Of a DNA stretch of 64,000 nucleotides, positions 11,701 to 22,875 are shown piece after piece (position 1 is the stretch's first letter; each line of letters opens with the position of its first letter). The notes beneath the pieces are model-generated. The model had not been told where the DNA came from. It saw nothing but the letters and a program-made list of their open reading frames with translations, and did no database searches. Where the stretch lies: positions 3,032,684-3,096,683 of the forward strand of contig CM038716.1 in NCBI GenBank assembly GCA_021613375.1. Reading direction: 5' to 3'. The stretch is from Megaleporinus macrocephalus. Its lineage: Eukaryota > Chordata > Actinopteri > Characiformes > Anostomidae. The position numbers were made by a program, and so were the translations under genes.

Positions 11701-14700
11701 TGACAGAAGCTCTTTATGGGTGAAGCAAGCTAAATGACCTTTCTCTGAATCTGTATTTGAGTGTCTGTAATGTTTTAACAAACAGCATAGCAGCATAGAT
11801 GTAGGCACCACAGAGTTTTGATTTTGGGGAAGGTCACCATGAGCCATATATTTCAAGTCCATGATTATTACGGGAGGCCTAAAGCCCTTTATGAAAAACG
11901 AAGCGATTGGCTGTAGCCACAATATTTTCTTTTTTATTCATTTTATTAGATGGAAAGTTTCTCGTCGCTGATCAGAGTTTGCTGTCCAACCAGCTTGTGG
12001 ATGCCTTTTCTTCATTTACAATGTCAGATGGAGATCCCATCAAACAGACAATTCAGGTGAGCTGTATGCATATTCACTGTAGGAAATAGACCCTTTGCAT
12101 AACTGCTTATTTAACACAGCACAAGTCACCATAGTAGGGAAAACATCAGCAGTGGCTAGATTTACCATCTGTGAAGTATTTCTTGATAAAAGTTTGTATT
12201 ATGTCTGTAATGAGCTCCTGTGGGTGATCTGATTGAGACTTTGTTTCTACTCCTCACCACTGTGTACAACATAGCATTTAACAGCATGGTGCACTCTTTT
12301 TTTTGTCCTATTACCAGTTGGTCTCCTGCAGTCACATCTGTATACATATTTGTGCCCTTTATCCATATAAAATTTGCATTTCACCTTTTATTCCACATCC
12401 ATATCTCTAAATCCATATGCACACCTGTGGGAAGATTTCCTTTCAACTTTTGATCAAACAAAAATTCAGCAGGATTTTGCCTGTTGGGTTGTGTGCTTTC
12501 TCTGTATACGGTGATGTGTTTTCTAAAATTCTTTTGACTGGGCAATCTGCATACATTTCATAATGAAAGCATTATTTTCGTCCAATTTTGGAGTAGCTGT
12601 AAAGTTTAAGAAATCTACATTTTCTTGCAATAATCTCAGAACATTTAAAAAACAGAAAATAAAATTACAATATTGAACATCATCTATTTAATTATTCATG
12701 GAGTTATACATAACACCTGCATCAACCATAATATTAGTAAATCCAGAGTCTGTCCTTGATGCTTGTGGTCTTGTGGTAAAAGCTTTGTGTTTTGGCTACA
12801 AATCTAACACAGTCATCTGAGCCATTAGAATTTTGTTTGATCTCAAACTGAGTCTTTCAGACAGAGGGTAAATATCAGTGTATAATATGAGAAAATATTG
12901 TGTTTTGGCAAAATTGAAGCATGTAAATCTATTCTAGTAGAGCCCCAAACTAAAATTTGAACATTGAAAATGACTATAATAGTTCCCTATTACACACACT
13001 ATGTACTGATTGCCGTTTTAATCAGATTTTTTTTTTCTTCCCCACCAACAAAGCAAAACGTTCCCTAAGCAACTAGTTAATAAATAAGTCAGATTAACTG
13101 TAACAGTTAGCTTTTTCTCTAGTTTGTAACACTCCCCTGATGTCACAATTTGCTGCTCAAGCTTGAGCGAGAGTCAGTTCAAGTCCATCTATGAAAAGTT
13201 TGCAAGGCACCTACCCACACTAGTGTCACAAATTTATTTTTTAATGTATTTATTGCAAATGCACAGTCTCAGGCAGCCTGCCTCGTGTCTCATGGTGAAC
13301 TGGATTTAGTTATAATTAATGAAATGACTGATGTGCAATAGCTGACCTATAAGAGTACAAAGTAAGTGTTAGGGCTGTAACTGCATTCGAGTAATTTGAA
13401 ACATCACCCGTACCTATAGAAAATAGTTTTGGGCATTGGACAGTGCTTCTTCAGCATCAGTACCTTAATTTTATATGCCATCTGCAAGGAGCTCAGAAGA
13501 TAATAGCAATCTCGTCCATCTCGCCAAGGGTTGGAGCACATTCAAAGATGGGAAAACTGACTGTATCCATGTCATTGTATCCTTTTTACATAATAGGATT
13601 ACATTTGCCAACAATTTTGTATGTCTTCAATTAGATGCATTTGTCTGAAATAGTAAATCCACACAGTTTATTGGCTGATCTGCGTTAGCTAATGTAACAC
13701 CACTTGCTGTTAATTTTTAGATTGTTTAACTATAGATGTCACCTATTCACCCAACCTCCTTAAGATCTGCACTCCTTGTTTATTCAGTGCAAAAGAAGCA
13801 AGACTGCTCATCTCTAAAATGACAACCAAATAAACCTCCAAATAAACAATGTTTTATCAGAAACATTAGGCAAATAAGTTTATAACGTGGGTCCTCTGCA
13901 TCCTTATTCATAAATGCTGCCACTGCTCGAATGTTTTCCCTACTATGACTACATAAGTTGCATCAAATATGTATATGGGAAAGGTTCATTGTTCTGCTTG
14001 GCACAGTGAGCCATCATGTCAGCTTCACTTCCTTTCTTTTCTTTTTTCCTGAACAGCTTGAAAGCACTGGAAAGATTACTCCTGACTGGTTTAATGGAAC
14101 ATTGCCCATAGACCGCACTGTAGGAAACAGCACCACCTTCACAATACTCTACGAAAGAAGCACACCTACTGTGTTTATAGTATCGCCAAGTGGTTCAGTG
14201 TATGGTCAGAGTCATATCACTGATAAAGCAGCTACTAAGACGATCACATTAAAAATTCCAGGAACTGCAGAGGTATGAAAACATTTCTGGAGGGTCACCA
14301 CTTACTTCACTGTAATTTTGGAATAATAATTGAAAATATAATTTAATGGCAACCCAAGCAAAACCTGGGAATCCTGGCATATATCTCATTCATCAGTTTA
14401 TATTGTACAAAAATTTACGGATGCAATCTGAAATATCAGAACATACAGCACTGTGCAAAAGTCAAACCCAAAAATAAAGAACATTTACAAACCACATGAA
14501 CTGCTGGTGGTCTCAGAAGGCCATGGCCACCCCAAAGCCCAGATCTTATTGATCATCATTAAATGTGTTTGGAAGTGTGTTAGATGGGTGGATGGGTGGG
14601 TCTCTTACTTTTGCACACTGCTGTATATTTGCATTAACATGTGAGACTTCATGACTTCAAGTGAACTATTCCTGCATCTTGTGTACGGCAGCCTGGAGAA

Positions 14701-17700
14701 TGGAACTACAGCTTCCTCAACAAAGGATCAACTTCTCAGACTATATCTTTAACAGTAACAAGTCGGGCAGCCAGTGACAGTGTTTCTCCCATCACGGTGA
14801 AAACTGATATGAAGAAGTCAACCAGTGATGGAAGTAAACCTATGGTCATTTTTGCTGAGGTCAGTCAAAATTACCTTCCTGTGCTGGGGGCCAGAGTGAT
14901 GGCCACCCTGGAGTCAGATACTGGACATACAGAAGAATTATACCTCCTAGATAACGGAGCAGGTACTACCCTGGAATTCTGCCTACTTGCATACATGATC
15001 TAAAATTTGATCAAACATTATTTAATTGTGGAACACATGAGATATCAACAGAATTTCAAAAGATTCTAGATGTATATATTGAGCAAGAACTCTTCTTTTA
15101 TAGGAGCTGATGCTTTTAAAGATGATGGAATCTATTCTAGATATTTCACTAAATTCATTAATGGAAGGTATAGTCTGAAAGTGAAAGTGACACACAGAGA
15201 AGGAGTCATCAGCGGGTCAGCCAACAGAAACAGTGGAGCGCTGTATGTCCCTGGATATATCGTGGATGGTGAGTAGGGCATCACATTGCACACTGGAATA
15301 GGTGATTGTTGTTTTTAAGACCTCTATCCTGTTGCCAAACAACATCCATTAAGTCGTCTTGTGACGTATTCCTAAGTGTGTGCATACACAATTAAATATT
15401 TACTTAGTAGCTTATTGTTGTGTGAAAATATACATACGGTTGCCATAAGTACGTTTTTCTGTTTCCTCTTAGATCAATAGTCAGGCTAAAATTCTGAAGG
15501 TAGCAAAGACGGATTTGTAATGTTTTCTTAAGAAAATAAATGATTTTTATTTTTCTAATTGAAATTCACTTTCAGCTGTTTATAATATGTGAAATCAATT
15601 GAAATGCTCACAGCATGCAGTCTACATGTACTTCAGTTTCAACTCCCATATCAGTGGTGTAAATATTTAAGCTGACAGACCAGCCAAACTAAATACTGAT
15701 GTAAATAAATAAGAGTGCTGGACCAAACACACTTTGTATGTGATGCGTATCAAGAATAAACACAGTGCTATAATACTAGGTAAAAGAGTGGAGTGTTACG
15801 ACCTGGTCCAGGGTCAGGCTGTAACAGAAATTGAAAGTGGGTTCTCTCCCCTGACCTCTGCCAGACCAAACACCGGACACTGTTCAAAACCAGAAAGCTG
15901 CAAGTTTATTTTCAACAAATGAGTAACAAGATGGGACAGTGGCTTCAGCGACGGGCAAATGACAAAATAACAAACAAAACAACTAAAGAAAACGAACTAA
16001 ACCTGAAAACAAAGTAAACAAAAATACACAAAACTACCCCTAACTCCCTACGGTAAACAGGGGAAAAGGGTAGATAAACAAAAGGCACCCATCTCTTACA
16101 TCCCACAAAGATTTTATAGAATCTAACAAAGCTATTGCTAAATGTACAAATGTAGTGGAGAGTGCCAGGCTGGTCTGGGCAGGAGTTCTTCCAGGTCAGG
16201 TCAAAGAAGAGAACCCTGAATGTCTCCAAAGATGGCTGCTTGAAAATCTTTTATACCACTATGCGCCCCGTAGTGGCCAGTTGTGGCCCTGCACACAATG
16301 TTGCAAAACACAAGACACAACAAAGCCAGACAAATGTTGAAACACTCAGTTAGATTAATTAATCAATCCAGTTAAGTTAGATAGTTAGTTCTGCTGATTA
16401 TGATTCATGTGAGTTATGAAGCCTAAAATTGGAGAAATAATATTGTAGAAAGAATTTTGGGTTGTATTTTGAGCTGAATTACTCAATTATTTTCATACCG
16501 TACTCTTGTCCCAGAAAATGTTTCTGAATTAGACTCTTTATTTAGTGAATTTGTAGTTCTCTGTGTTGATCTAAATATGTCCAGTCTCTCAAAATGCAGC
16601 ACGGAGACAAGCCACTGAGCTCTTCTTTTCAGGCGAACTACAGCTAAACCCCGAGAAGCCCCCAGTACACGTGCAGCCAGCAGATGTAGGCAGCTTCACC
16701 AGGACAGCCACTGGAGAGAGCTTTGTGGTGAATGTGCCTCCAGGTGTAGCCCCACCAAAGTTCCCTCCCAACAAGATCACAGATCTAAGTGCTGAAATCC
16801 AAGAGGACACTGTGCTTCTCAACTGGACGGCTCCTGGTGAAGACCTTGATCAGGGAACAGGTAAAACAGGGAACAGGTTCTCTAGCACACCATACACACT
16901 GTCAAATAAAAACATGTATCTCTGTTTTGGGTGATTTTCGTTTTTCTACATCATTTGGACACAACAGTTTCTGTCGTGTGAAAAATTCATGATGACTGGA
17001 CCAATAGAAATGTGTGTGTTAAAACATAATGAGAGTCTAAGTAGGCACTGTCTAGGTAGGCAGCTGTTTAAGTAGCAGCGTTCTGTCTGACATCTCTCCA
17101 TAAAAGAAAGACGCTCTTAATAGAGAGCGACTGCGCCACGGCTTGTTCCCGCCCACTGCACCCCACCGGTGGTTTAGCTGGTTGCTAAGCTACCAGCCGG
17201 CATACAAAACAATAGCCAGAGCTTTAAAATCCGCTAGCATAAATGCTAATGGCTCGAGTATAAAACTGCAAAATGGTCAACGACTCATTGCGAAGTTGTA
17301 AATAAAATATTGTTTTATATGATCATAAGACAAGAAACACATGAAAACACCAGAGAGAATCAAAATAACTTACATTTTTAAACGACTTCACTGCTCGATT
17401 TGCCTGCGTTGCATCAATGGATTGCCTTAGCGGCTGAGGAAGCGTTCGATTCTTCCTTAAAATCAGGCCAAAATAAGGTGCCTTGGTAGACAGCATGTTT
17501 AAGATAATCAAGAATTGGGACAGCCTACATGTCAGGATTGCGCATGCTATGACGTAAAATGCTGCCTATGTGGACCCTCACTAGGTATTGAGACACACCC
17601 TTTGAAAGTAAAGACAGGTTTTGTCCTCTCCTGTAAAGTTAGCTCTTCTTTGATGCTGTATAAGTAATTATTGTCTTCCTTTTGCTTATTTTCACATTTA

Positions 17701-18256
17701 ATATTGTTGACAAACACCAAGACAGTCCAGAATTGTATATATGTGGTATATTAGACTGACAGCACTGTGGAGTTTTATTTGAGTATATAGATGAGTTTGT
17801 AAACCAGATGTTTGTAATAGTTTTCTTTCTTTACTTTTTTAAGCTGAGTCCTATGAAATTAGATGGAGTGAACGTTTGGAGACGCTGCAGAAGAATTTCA
17901 GTAATGCCAATCCTGTAAACACCTCTGTGCTCCAGCCGCAGGAAGCAGGTTCAGATGAACAGTTTTCCTTCCAGCCTGACGTCACGATCCAAAATGGAAC
18001 CACACTGTTCTTCGCTGTTCGGGCAGAGGACAGGCAGGCACTAAGGTCTGAGGTGTCTAATGTTGCTCGAGTGACAAAGTTTGTCCAAAGTCTCGAGCCT
18101 CCAGCTGTTTTAAATCAAGGTTCAAACCTGATCGCTATAGTGGTCTCAATTTGTGTGGTAACCATGGTGACATTTCTCATAGCTGCTGTAACCAAATGGG
18201 CAATGAACCGTAGGAAAGCTTGGCAGGTAACGTTACATTCAGAGGAAAATTACTGA
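5723..18256 (+). CDS. clca: Calcium-activated chloride channel regulator (CLCA), copy A
   Basis: Fourteen exons join in frame to 913 codons: 5723-5872, 7953-8087, 8222-8372, 8527-8632, 8902-9064, 9240-9470, 10469-10693, 10854-11034, 11950-12056, 14057-14272, 14692-14962, 15104-15268, 16633-16860, 17844-18256. All introns are GT-AG. Residues 1-20 form a signal peptide. HEWAH at 151-155 is the HExxH zinc-protease motif of the CLCA N-terminal domain. DVSGSM (306-311), T376 and TDG (405-407) make a complete VWA metal site. A beta-rich/fibronectin-like half follows, then one membrane helix near 872-897 and a basic tail. CLCA proteins are secreted or membrane-tethered, self-cleaving proteases that modulate calcium-activated chloride current and mucus in epithelia. 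The ATG at 5723 is chosen because B and C start there; an in-frame ATG at 5627 would put 32 residues before the signal peptide. A GT after codon CAG at 18228-18230 could act as a donor and change the tail. The subtype within CLCA cannot be settled. Confidence 0.95.
7061..7125. repeat. Short tandem repeat in CLCA-A intron 1
   Basis: Two full units of 23-24 bases (GGAGCACTTCTCTTATGTGA and a close variant) and a partial third (GGAGCACATCTCGTATG) lie in tandem. Confidence 0.75.
7126..7320. mobile_element. Possible MITE fragment in CLCA-A intron 1
   Basis: The text CTTTCACACCTCACCAGAG, TTGAAACAAACCAGAGG and TACCACACCCGCAGAG resembles the ends of short fish DNA repeats that carry TTTCACACC and CCGCACC motifs. 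Borders and terminal repeats were not established. Confidence 0.3.
7574..7719 (+). mobile_element. MITE family M1, copy 2 (right half)
   Basis: It matches the right half of the copy at 1617-1865: TGACCAGTAGACATGCTCC, ATAACTCTGGTTCCATTAAT, GGCCTCTCCTGTAGAGTTAC, then GGAGATGCATGTTTTTCTTT and GGACGGCGGCGAT. This copy preserves the best terminal repeat sequence of the family. The left half is missing or too decayed to see. Confidence 0.65.
9811..9905. mobile_element. Tc1-like element fragment in CLCA-A intron 6
   Basis: GCAAAAGTTTGGGCACCCTG followed by AGTAACA..CCCTTTTGACTGTATCACAGCTTG and CTTTTTGAGGCCA matches the start and untranslated stretch of common fish Tc1-like elements, as I recall them. 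The rest of the element is not recognisable downstream. Confidence 0.45.
10247..10318. repeat. 72-base direct repeat, unit 1 (CLCA-A intron 6)
   Basis: This block, containing ATTACAATATTGAACATCAT and AATTATTCATGG, recurs almost unchanged at 12657-12728 in intron 9, about 2.4 kb away in the same orientation. By eye the two differ at only a few positions, so the duplication is recent or the sequence is a recent mobile insert. Confidence 0.85.
12657..12728. repeat. 72-base direct repeat, unit 2 (CLCA-A intron 9)
   Basis: This is the partner of 10247-10318. Both units end at AACACCTGCAT(C/G)AACCA; similarity stops sharply beyond. Confidence 0.85.
14446..14623. mobile_element. 178-base Tc1/mariner-type MITE with TA target duplication
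   Basis: The left end is CAGCACTGTGCAAAAGTC; the right end read on the other strand is CAGCAGTGTGCAAAAGTAAG. TA flanks both sides (14444-14445 and 14624-14625), the target duplication of Tc1/mariner elements. It lies in CLCA-A intron 10 and has no reading frame, so it must have moved with a transposase supplied elsewhere. Confidence 0.85.
15794..16297 (-). mobile_element. Possible solo LTR, antisense in CLCA-A intron 12
   Basis: Read on the minus strand, this block starts TGTGCAGGGCCAC and ends GGTCGTAACA. It has a TATA-like GTATAAAAG at 16249-16257 and a polyadenylation signal AATAAA at 15905-15910, in the order expected of an LTR (promoter, then poly(A) signal). No clear target-site duplication was found and no internal retroviral sequence adjoins it, so this is a candidate only. 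If active it would transcribe antisense to CLCA-A. Confidence 0.4.
16930..17660 (+). mobile_element. MITE family M1, copy 3, split by another element
   Basis: The left part (about 16930-17026) carries GACACAACAGTTTCTGTCGT and ATGATGACTGGACCAATAGA. The right part (17600-17660) carries TTTGAAAGTAAAGACAGG and TTTTGTCCTCTCCTGTAAAG. Together they give the order seen in copy 1, with 557 bases of unrelated sequence in between. It lies in CLCA-A intron 13. Confidence 0.6.
17027..17583. mobile_element. 557-base element nested in M1 copy 3
   Basis: The ends are inverted: TAATGAGAGTCTAAGTAGGC on the left and, on the other strand, TAGTGAGGGTCCACATAGGC on the right. The interior is more GC-rich than its surroundings (CGCCACGGCTTGTTCCCGCC, 17133-17152). 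It splits an M1 copy, so it inserted later. No transposase is encoded. Confidence 0.65.
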
Positions 18257-18862
18257 TGCCAGTCAAATGAGATTTAACAGAAAATTTAATCCAAAAATGA
18301 ACACACAGAGGTTACTTGGGCCATATGGATATTAGACATAATAACATACTAATGCTACCCATTTTTAAGCTTTCATTCATTATGAGCAGACTGGGCAGAT
18401 GGATTGAATGCTTACTGCACTGCACTGATGTTTCTTATAAAACTTTTCAAATGAAGATCTTTTTTTTTTTTTACAAACAACTGATAAAAAATGCAGATTT
18501 TACAGACAACCATCTATACACAGGGGAAATTTTAGTACTGTGTAATCTGTTGAATTTAGTATTAGCTATTATCCTGCCGCCATCTTCATTTTACACAGTG
18601 CTGGTTTCCCCCTTTCATTTAACAAATGGCTCCCAGATTGAATTAAAATAATGTAAAACAATGTAATCTCAAACAGTCTTAAAATAAACATAAATAGCTT
18701 AATAGAAAAAAAGAATAATATATTGCTTAAAGCAAGAAGCGTAATAATACAAGCATGAGGGAAAAAAACTGTCATCAATAGCTCAAACACATCAAAACAA
18801 AGATAAGATAGAGAGCCAATAAATATGTAGTAGGAATATTGAATATTGCTTTTGAGGGTATC

Positions 18863-19006
18863 CTAAGGCTGCATTCACATTACCAGGCTAAGGTGACTCA
18901 ACTGAAGTGGCTGTTTCAGAGTCAGATTCATTCACATTACAGACACATCCAGATCACTTACATCTGTCATTGATCAATGGGGCTTGTAATGTGAATGTAG
19001 CCTTAG
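18863..19006. mobile_element. 144-base MITE with 24-base inverted ends
   Basis: The left end CTAAGGCTGCATTCACATTA(CCAG) and the right end, on the other strand, CTAAGGCTACATTCACATTA(CAAG) match at 22 of 24 positions. There is no coding sequence. Confidence 0.8.
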
Positions 19007-19310
19007 TTGCTAATAATAGACTCTGTAAACTCAAATATATAATATGCAAATATTACAAAGTAAGATCCACTGCTATGGATTTCCCCACCCCCACCAGTAC
19101 ACTGAGTAAACGTGCATGTATTATATGTATTTTCTTTAGCTTACAAAAGCATTTAAAGCATTAAGCAGTTGTTTAATTACATAAAGTCATTTTGACCTTT
19201 TCTCCTAAACATTCCATTCTGATGGGCTGTATCATGCTGTGCGTCTGTAATACGTGTTATTGTGGTGATTCTTCAGTGATCTGGATTGTTCCAACTGTTT
19301 GTTGATTTTA

Positions 19311-19316
19311 AATAAA
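19311..19316 (+). other. Candidate poly(A) signal of CLCA-A
   Basis: AATAAA about 1.05 kb after the stop, followed within 40 bases by GTGTATATGT and CAGTGTGTGA, a plausible downstream GU-rich element. The choice over the AATAAA at 18684 is uncertain. Confidence 0.4.
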
Positions 19317-19379
19317 TGTATGTAAATCCATGAAATCAGTGTATATGTCCTCAGTGTGTGAGAGCTCTACTTTCTACGA

Positions 19380-19860
19380 CAGGGGTATTTAGTAAGAGTT
19401 CAGTAAGGTCCAGTTAGAGGAGATTTCGTAAGGCCAAGGTCCGGACCTTCATCATTTCTAACTTGTGTTATGATTCAGTGGTGTATCCTGTATACTGAAG
19501 TAACCTAGTATTAGCATCTTATACCATCAGCTACTGAAACACCAACACATCACACATACCGTTCCGTATATTTCAGTAAATTTACTGTTTAAATGCTGAA
19601 CTGAATGAATTACTCATAAAGCTCCAAATAAATGTTTTTTCCTCACTTCAAGTAAAAACAAGGGCTACATAAAAAAAACAATGCTTTTGAAAAAAAGTGT
19701 TTAATAGAGAAAGTAAATAAAATGTGGGTCTTTTTGTTAACTCAGCTTCCCAAATGTACATGTTGGTTTTACAGAGCAGTATTCTCCAAAACTAGACGAA
19801 CAAGTCCATTCCATAACCGTTCCATAACACTAATAGTCACTAAACTATTAGTGACCCCTG
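19380..19860 (-). mobile_element. hAT-type MITE, copy 1 (481 bases)
   Basis: It begins CAGGGGTATTTAGTA and ends TAATAGTGACCCCTG. Flanks TTCTACGA (19372-19379) and TTCTACCC (19861-19868) share six of eight bases, as for an 8-base hAT target duplication. It is the reverse complement, over about 165 bases at the left end plus the terminal bases at the right, of the copy at 26294-26658. No transposase is present. Confidence 0.75.
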
Positions 19861-21792
19861 TTCTACCCCTGATATAAGAGTTCAGCAACATTTTCATCCA
19901 GCTGTAAACTTAGTGGTTCAGCTCTTTGTGTCTTGTTTTACTAATGATAAGAAATATGTTCACGTTTCATGCGGTCAAGTCCAAATATCCAAAATATTAG
20001 ACCCTAAATATGATGTTAATTGCTATTAACAAATTAATAGCAGTATTTGTTTTAAAAGTGTCCAGTCACAGGACTGTTGAGTTTGTTTGCTATGTGTGAC
20101 CAAAAGCATGACAAGCTTTTGCAAGAGGTTTAATAGATTTGGATTGCCAATACATTTATTTCTAAAAATAATAACTCAAGTATAAAGTCGAAACTGGATT
20201 TCTTTTTTCTGTAAAGTGATTTCTGCTTTTTAGGAATGTGTGTAAATACGTGTGAAAGTACAGTACAGGACTGCTTTTACATGCTTAAATATCACATTGC
20301 AGCACACAATGGACAGTTCAATAAATGCTTATTTACATGGCCCAAAAAAGGAATGATGTATCAACAGGAGAGACATGTATAGCTGCACATTCATGCACAT
20401 TTATCTTCACACAACATTTCTATAATGCAGCCAAACAACCTTCCTATGATAACAGGCTATTTCTGCAAGCTACTAAAGCGGCTGGTGGCAAAAAAAACAA
20501 ACTTTGCATGCAAAGATTCAGACTCCCTCTGATTGTTCGACACCGTTTTTTTTTTTTTTTTTTTTGGGGGGTGTCTTCATGTACTAAAGTGTACTTTTCT
20601 CTCATTGCAGTAAGTAAAATAACTCTTTGAATGATATTATACATTTAAGGGAGCAATTTGTAAGATGATGCAACCTTTTGAATTCATACTCTAAAAAAAT
20701 ACACCTCTATTGTAAACTACAAGGAAATTCACAGTCCATTCTCCTCTCAGGACAGTGCCACTTCTTCATTCTCTCAGGTTGAACTGGATGCCGACCGACA
20801 CTATTGAGTAACTCACTATTACCACGTGAGGTATAGAGTAGTACCACAATTGTATCAGACAGACCTGGGCTAGCTGTTTTGCAATGTATCAAAATGGCCA
20901 AGAAAGTAATATTTTTTTTCAGTCATAATTCAATATATTTGAACTAAATGAATGTGGTTTGCATTGCACTTGTATTAGCCATTTGTGGTATGAAAATGCT
21001 CACACGTAAATACCTGCAACCTTACCTACCAATTATGAAACAATACCTATGATTTGACTTTGCCATAAAGGTTCATTTGCTACTAAGATACTAGACTAAA
21101 ATTCATTTAATATGTGCATTTACATATTTTATGGTACAATTCTTTGTGTCATATTTCCCCATTAATTTTAAAATCAATGTAATTTGGTTAATATCACAAT
21201 AATTACTAAAACACATTTCAGTGCTTTGAGTGTATTCCAAAGTGGATTGCAATTTATTTAAAATGTGTTTCAAATATGTTAAAATATATGCACATATAAT
21301 TAAGTTTGCGAACAAAAGTTAAGCCTTGCCAAAGGCTTTGGGAACTGTTTGAAAATGCCTATCCAGCACTGGTCCACCATACTTAACTGAATCCCTGAGG
21401 ACCTTGATGGAATCATAATCAATAACAAATACATCCTCCATCTTCAGGCAGTACTGGCGCACTAAAGAGTCAAAGTCAAAGTGAACTTTATTGAAGAGTG
21501 CAGGATACCAGTTGAGTGAAGTATAGCTCTAATTTAATCTTCATCATTTTTTTCAATTGCGAGACGGCTGGGTGTGCTTTAATGATTGCTCTTGGTCATA
21601 CAAACATGTGAAGAAGTAACAGAGGTGGGTAGAATAGCCTAACTCAATATTCAAGTAAATGTACTGAGATAAAATACTGACACAATAAAAGTGCCTTGAG
21701 TACAGAATGAAATTAAACACAAAAATTAATTAGTAACAAAAAATAACGGCTGAAGAGTAAGTAAAAAGCAGATTCCTTCACTCACTGTTATA
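19861..21792. other. Non-genic stretch
   Basis: No exon or known repeat was recognised. A 20-base T run followed by G lies at 20546-20571. Frames on both strands here are short and low in information. Confidence 0.4.
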
Positions 21793-22692
21793 AATGAGTA
21801 GATATAAAAGATAAGACAGGCCTTTATTAGAGCCACAATGGGGAAATATACAGTGTTACAGCAGCAGAGGGACAACAATGCACTTAGTACTGAAATAGAT
21901 AAATAAACAGTACAGTATAGACAATATATATAATAAAACCTCAAAATATATTTACAGATAATTGCACATTGATTTTAATTGCACATGCCGTAATGGAAAA
22001 AATGTTGCACAATGTTATGTTACATTGAAAAAACACAATTTCCTGTAAGTGTGTGTGTAAGATGAAGTGTGTGTGTATTCAGTCCACTGTGTGTATGTGG
22101 TCTGCTGGGAGCAGTGCTGGTTGTAGAGTCTATTAGCAGCAAGAAGGATGAGGTGAAGCAGCCTGTTGCTGAAGGAGTTGCCCAGTGCCAAAGTCTTATA
22201 CATGGGCTGGGAGTCATTCTCCAGCATAGATGCCAGCTTGGCTAACATCCTCCTGTCTCCCACCACCTGCACTGGGTCTAGGGGGCTTCCCAGGACAGAG
22301 CGGTTTTCCAATGAGTCTTAAAGAGTCTCTTCTTGTCTCTTCTTGTCTGCCGTCGAGATGCTGCTGCCCCAACAGACCACTCCATAAAAGATGGCAGATG
22401 GCACCACTGTGTCAAAGAAGATCTTCAGTTTTCCTTGCACTGCCAATGAACTCAGTGTCCTCAGTAGGTATAGTCTGTTCTGGCCTTTTTTGTAAAGTGC
22501 AGTGGTGTTAACTGACCAGTCCAGCTTGTTGTTTAGGTGAACACCCAGGTACTTATAAGAGTCCACTCTCTCGATGTCCATACCCTGGATGTTCACTGAT
22601 GAAGGGGTGTGTCTGGACCTGAGGAAATCCACCACCAGTTCTTTGGTCTTCCCCACATTTATTTGGATGTGTTTTTGCAGACACCAGTCCAC
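21793..22692 (-). mobile_element. LINE 3' end (CR1/Rex1-group reverse transcriptase), truncated
   Basis: The minus-strand frame 22692-22318 encodes the end of a non-LTR reverse transcriptase: KTKELVVDF, then DSYKYLGVHLNNKLDWSVNT and YLLRTLSSL. Frame 22311-22015, shifted relative to the first, continues with LGSPLDPVQVVGDRRMLAKL, the usual C-terminal region of these proteins. The remaining bases to 21793 resemble the 3' untranslated end (AGTGTTACAGCAGCAGAGGG). The catalytic YADD-type region and everything 5' are absent, as is usual for 5'-truncated LINE copies. The frame break shows it is dead. Confidence 0.8.
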
Positions 22693-22822
22693 AACTATGG
22701 TTATGTTAAAGCCCTGGCATGGGCAAAGCCAAAGGCACTGGACCCCCTGAAATCTGATTGGACTGACATGTCACGGCACCACACGTCTTGTTGAAATAAG
22801 CCGGTTGTAGTTTGTAATTGGC

Positions 22823-22875
22823 AAGGGCGTAGGAGCGAGTTTGACATTGGGGGGACACGTTTGCTAATATGAATC
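22823..22875. mobile_element. Family M3 terminal fragment
   Basis: AAGGGCGTAGGAGCGAGTTT followed by GACATTGGGGGGACACGTTT and GCTAATATGAATCAAA matches, inverted, the right end of the element at 47936-49032. The other border is not clear. Confidence 0.55.

Larger units (their letters stand above)
18257..19379. other. CLCA-A 3' untranslated/downstream region
   Basis: This is AT-rich sequence after the stop codon. Candidate poly(A) signals AATAAA occur at 18684-18689 and 19311-19316; the second is followed by GT-rich sequence. A short MITE lies at 18863-19006. Confidence 0.5.

Noticed and set aside
11581..11922. 113-codon minus-strand frame in CLCA-A intron 8
   Set aside because: No family features; lies in an intron and ends near an exon boundary by chance.
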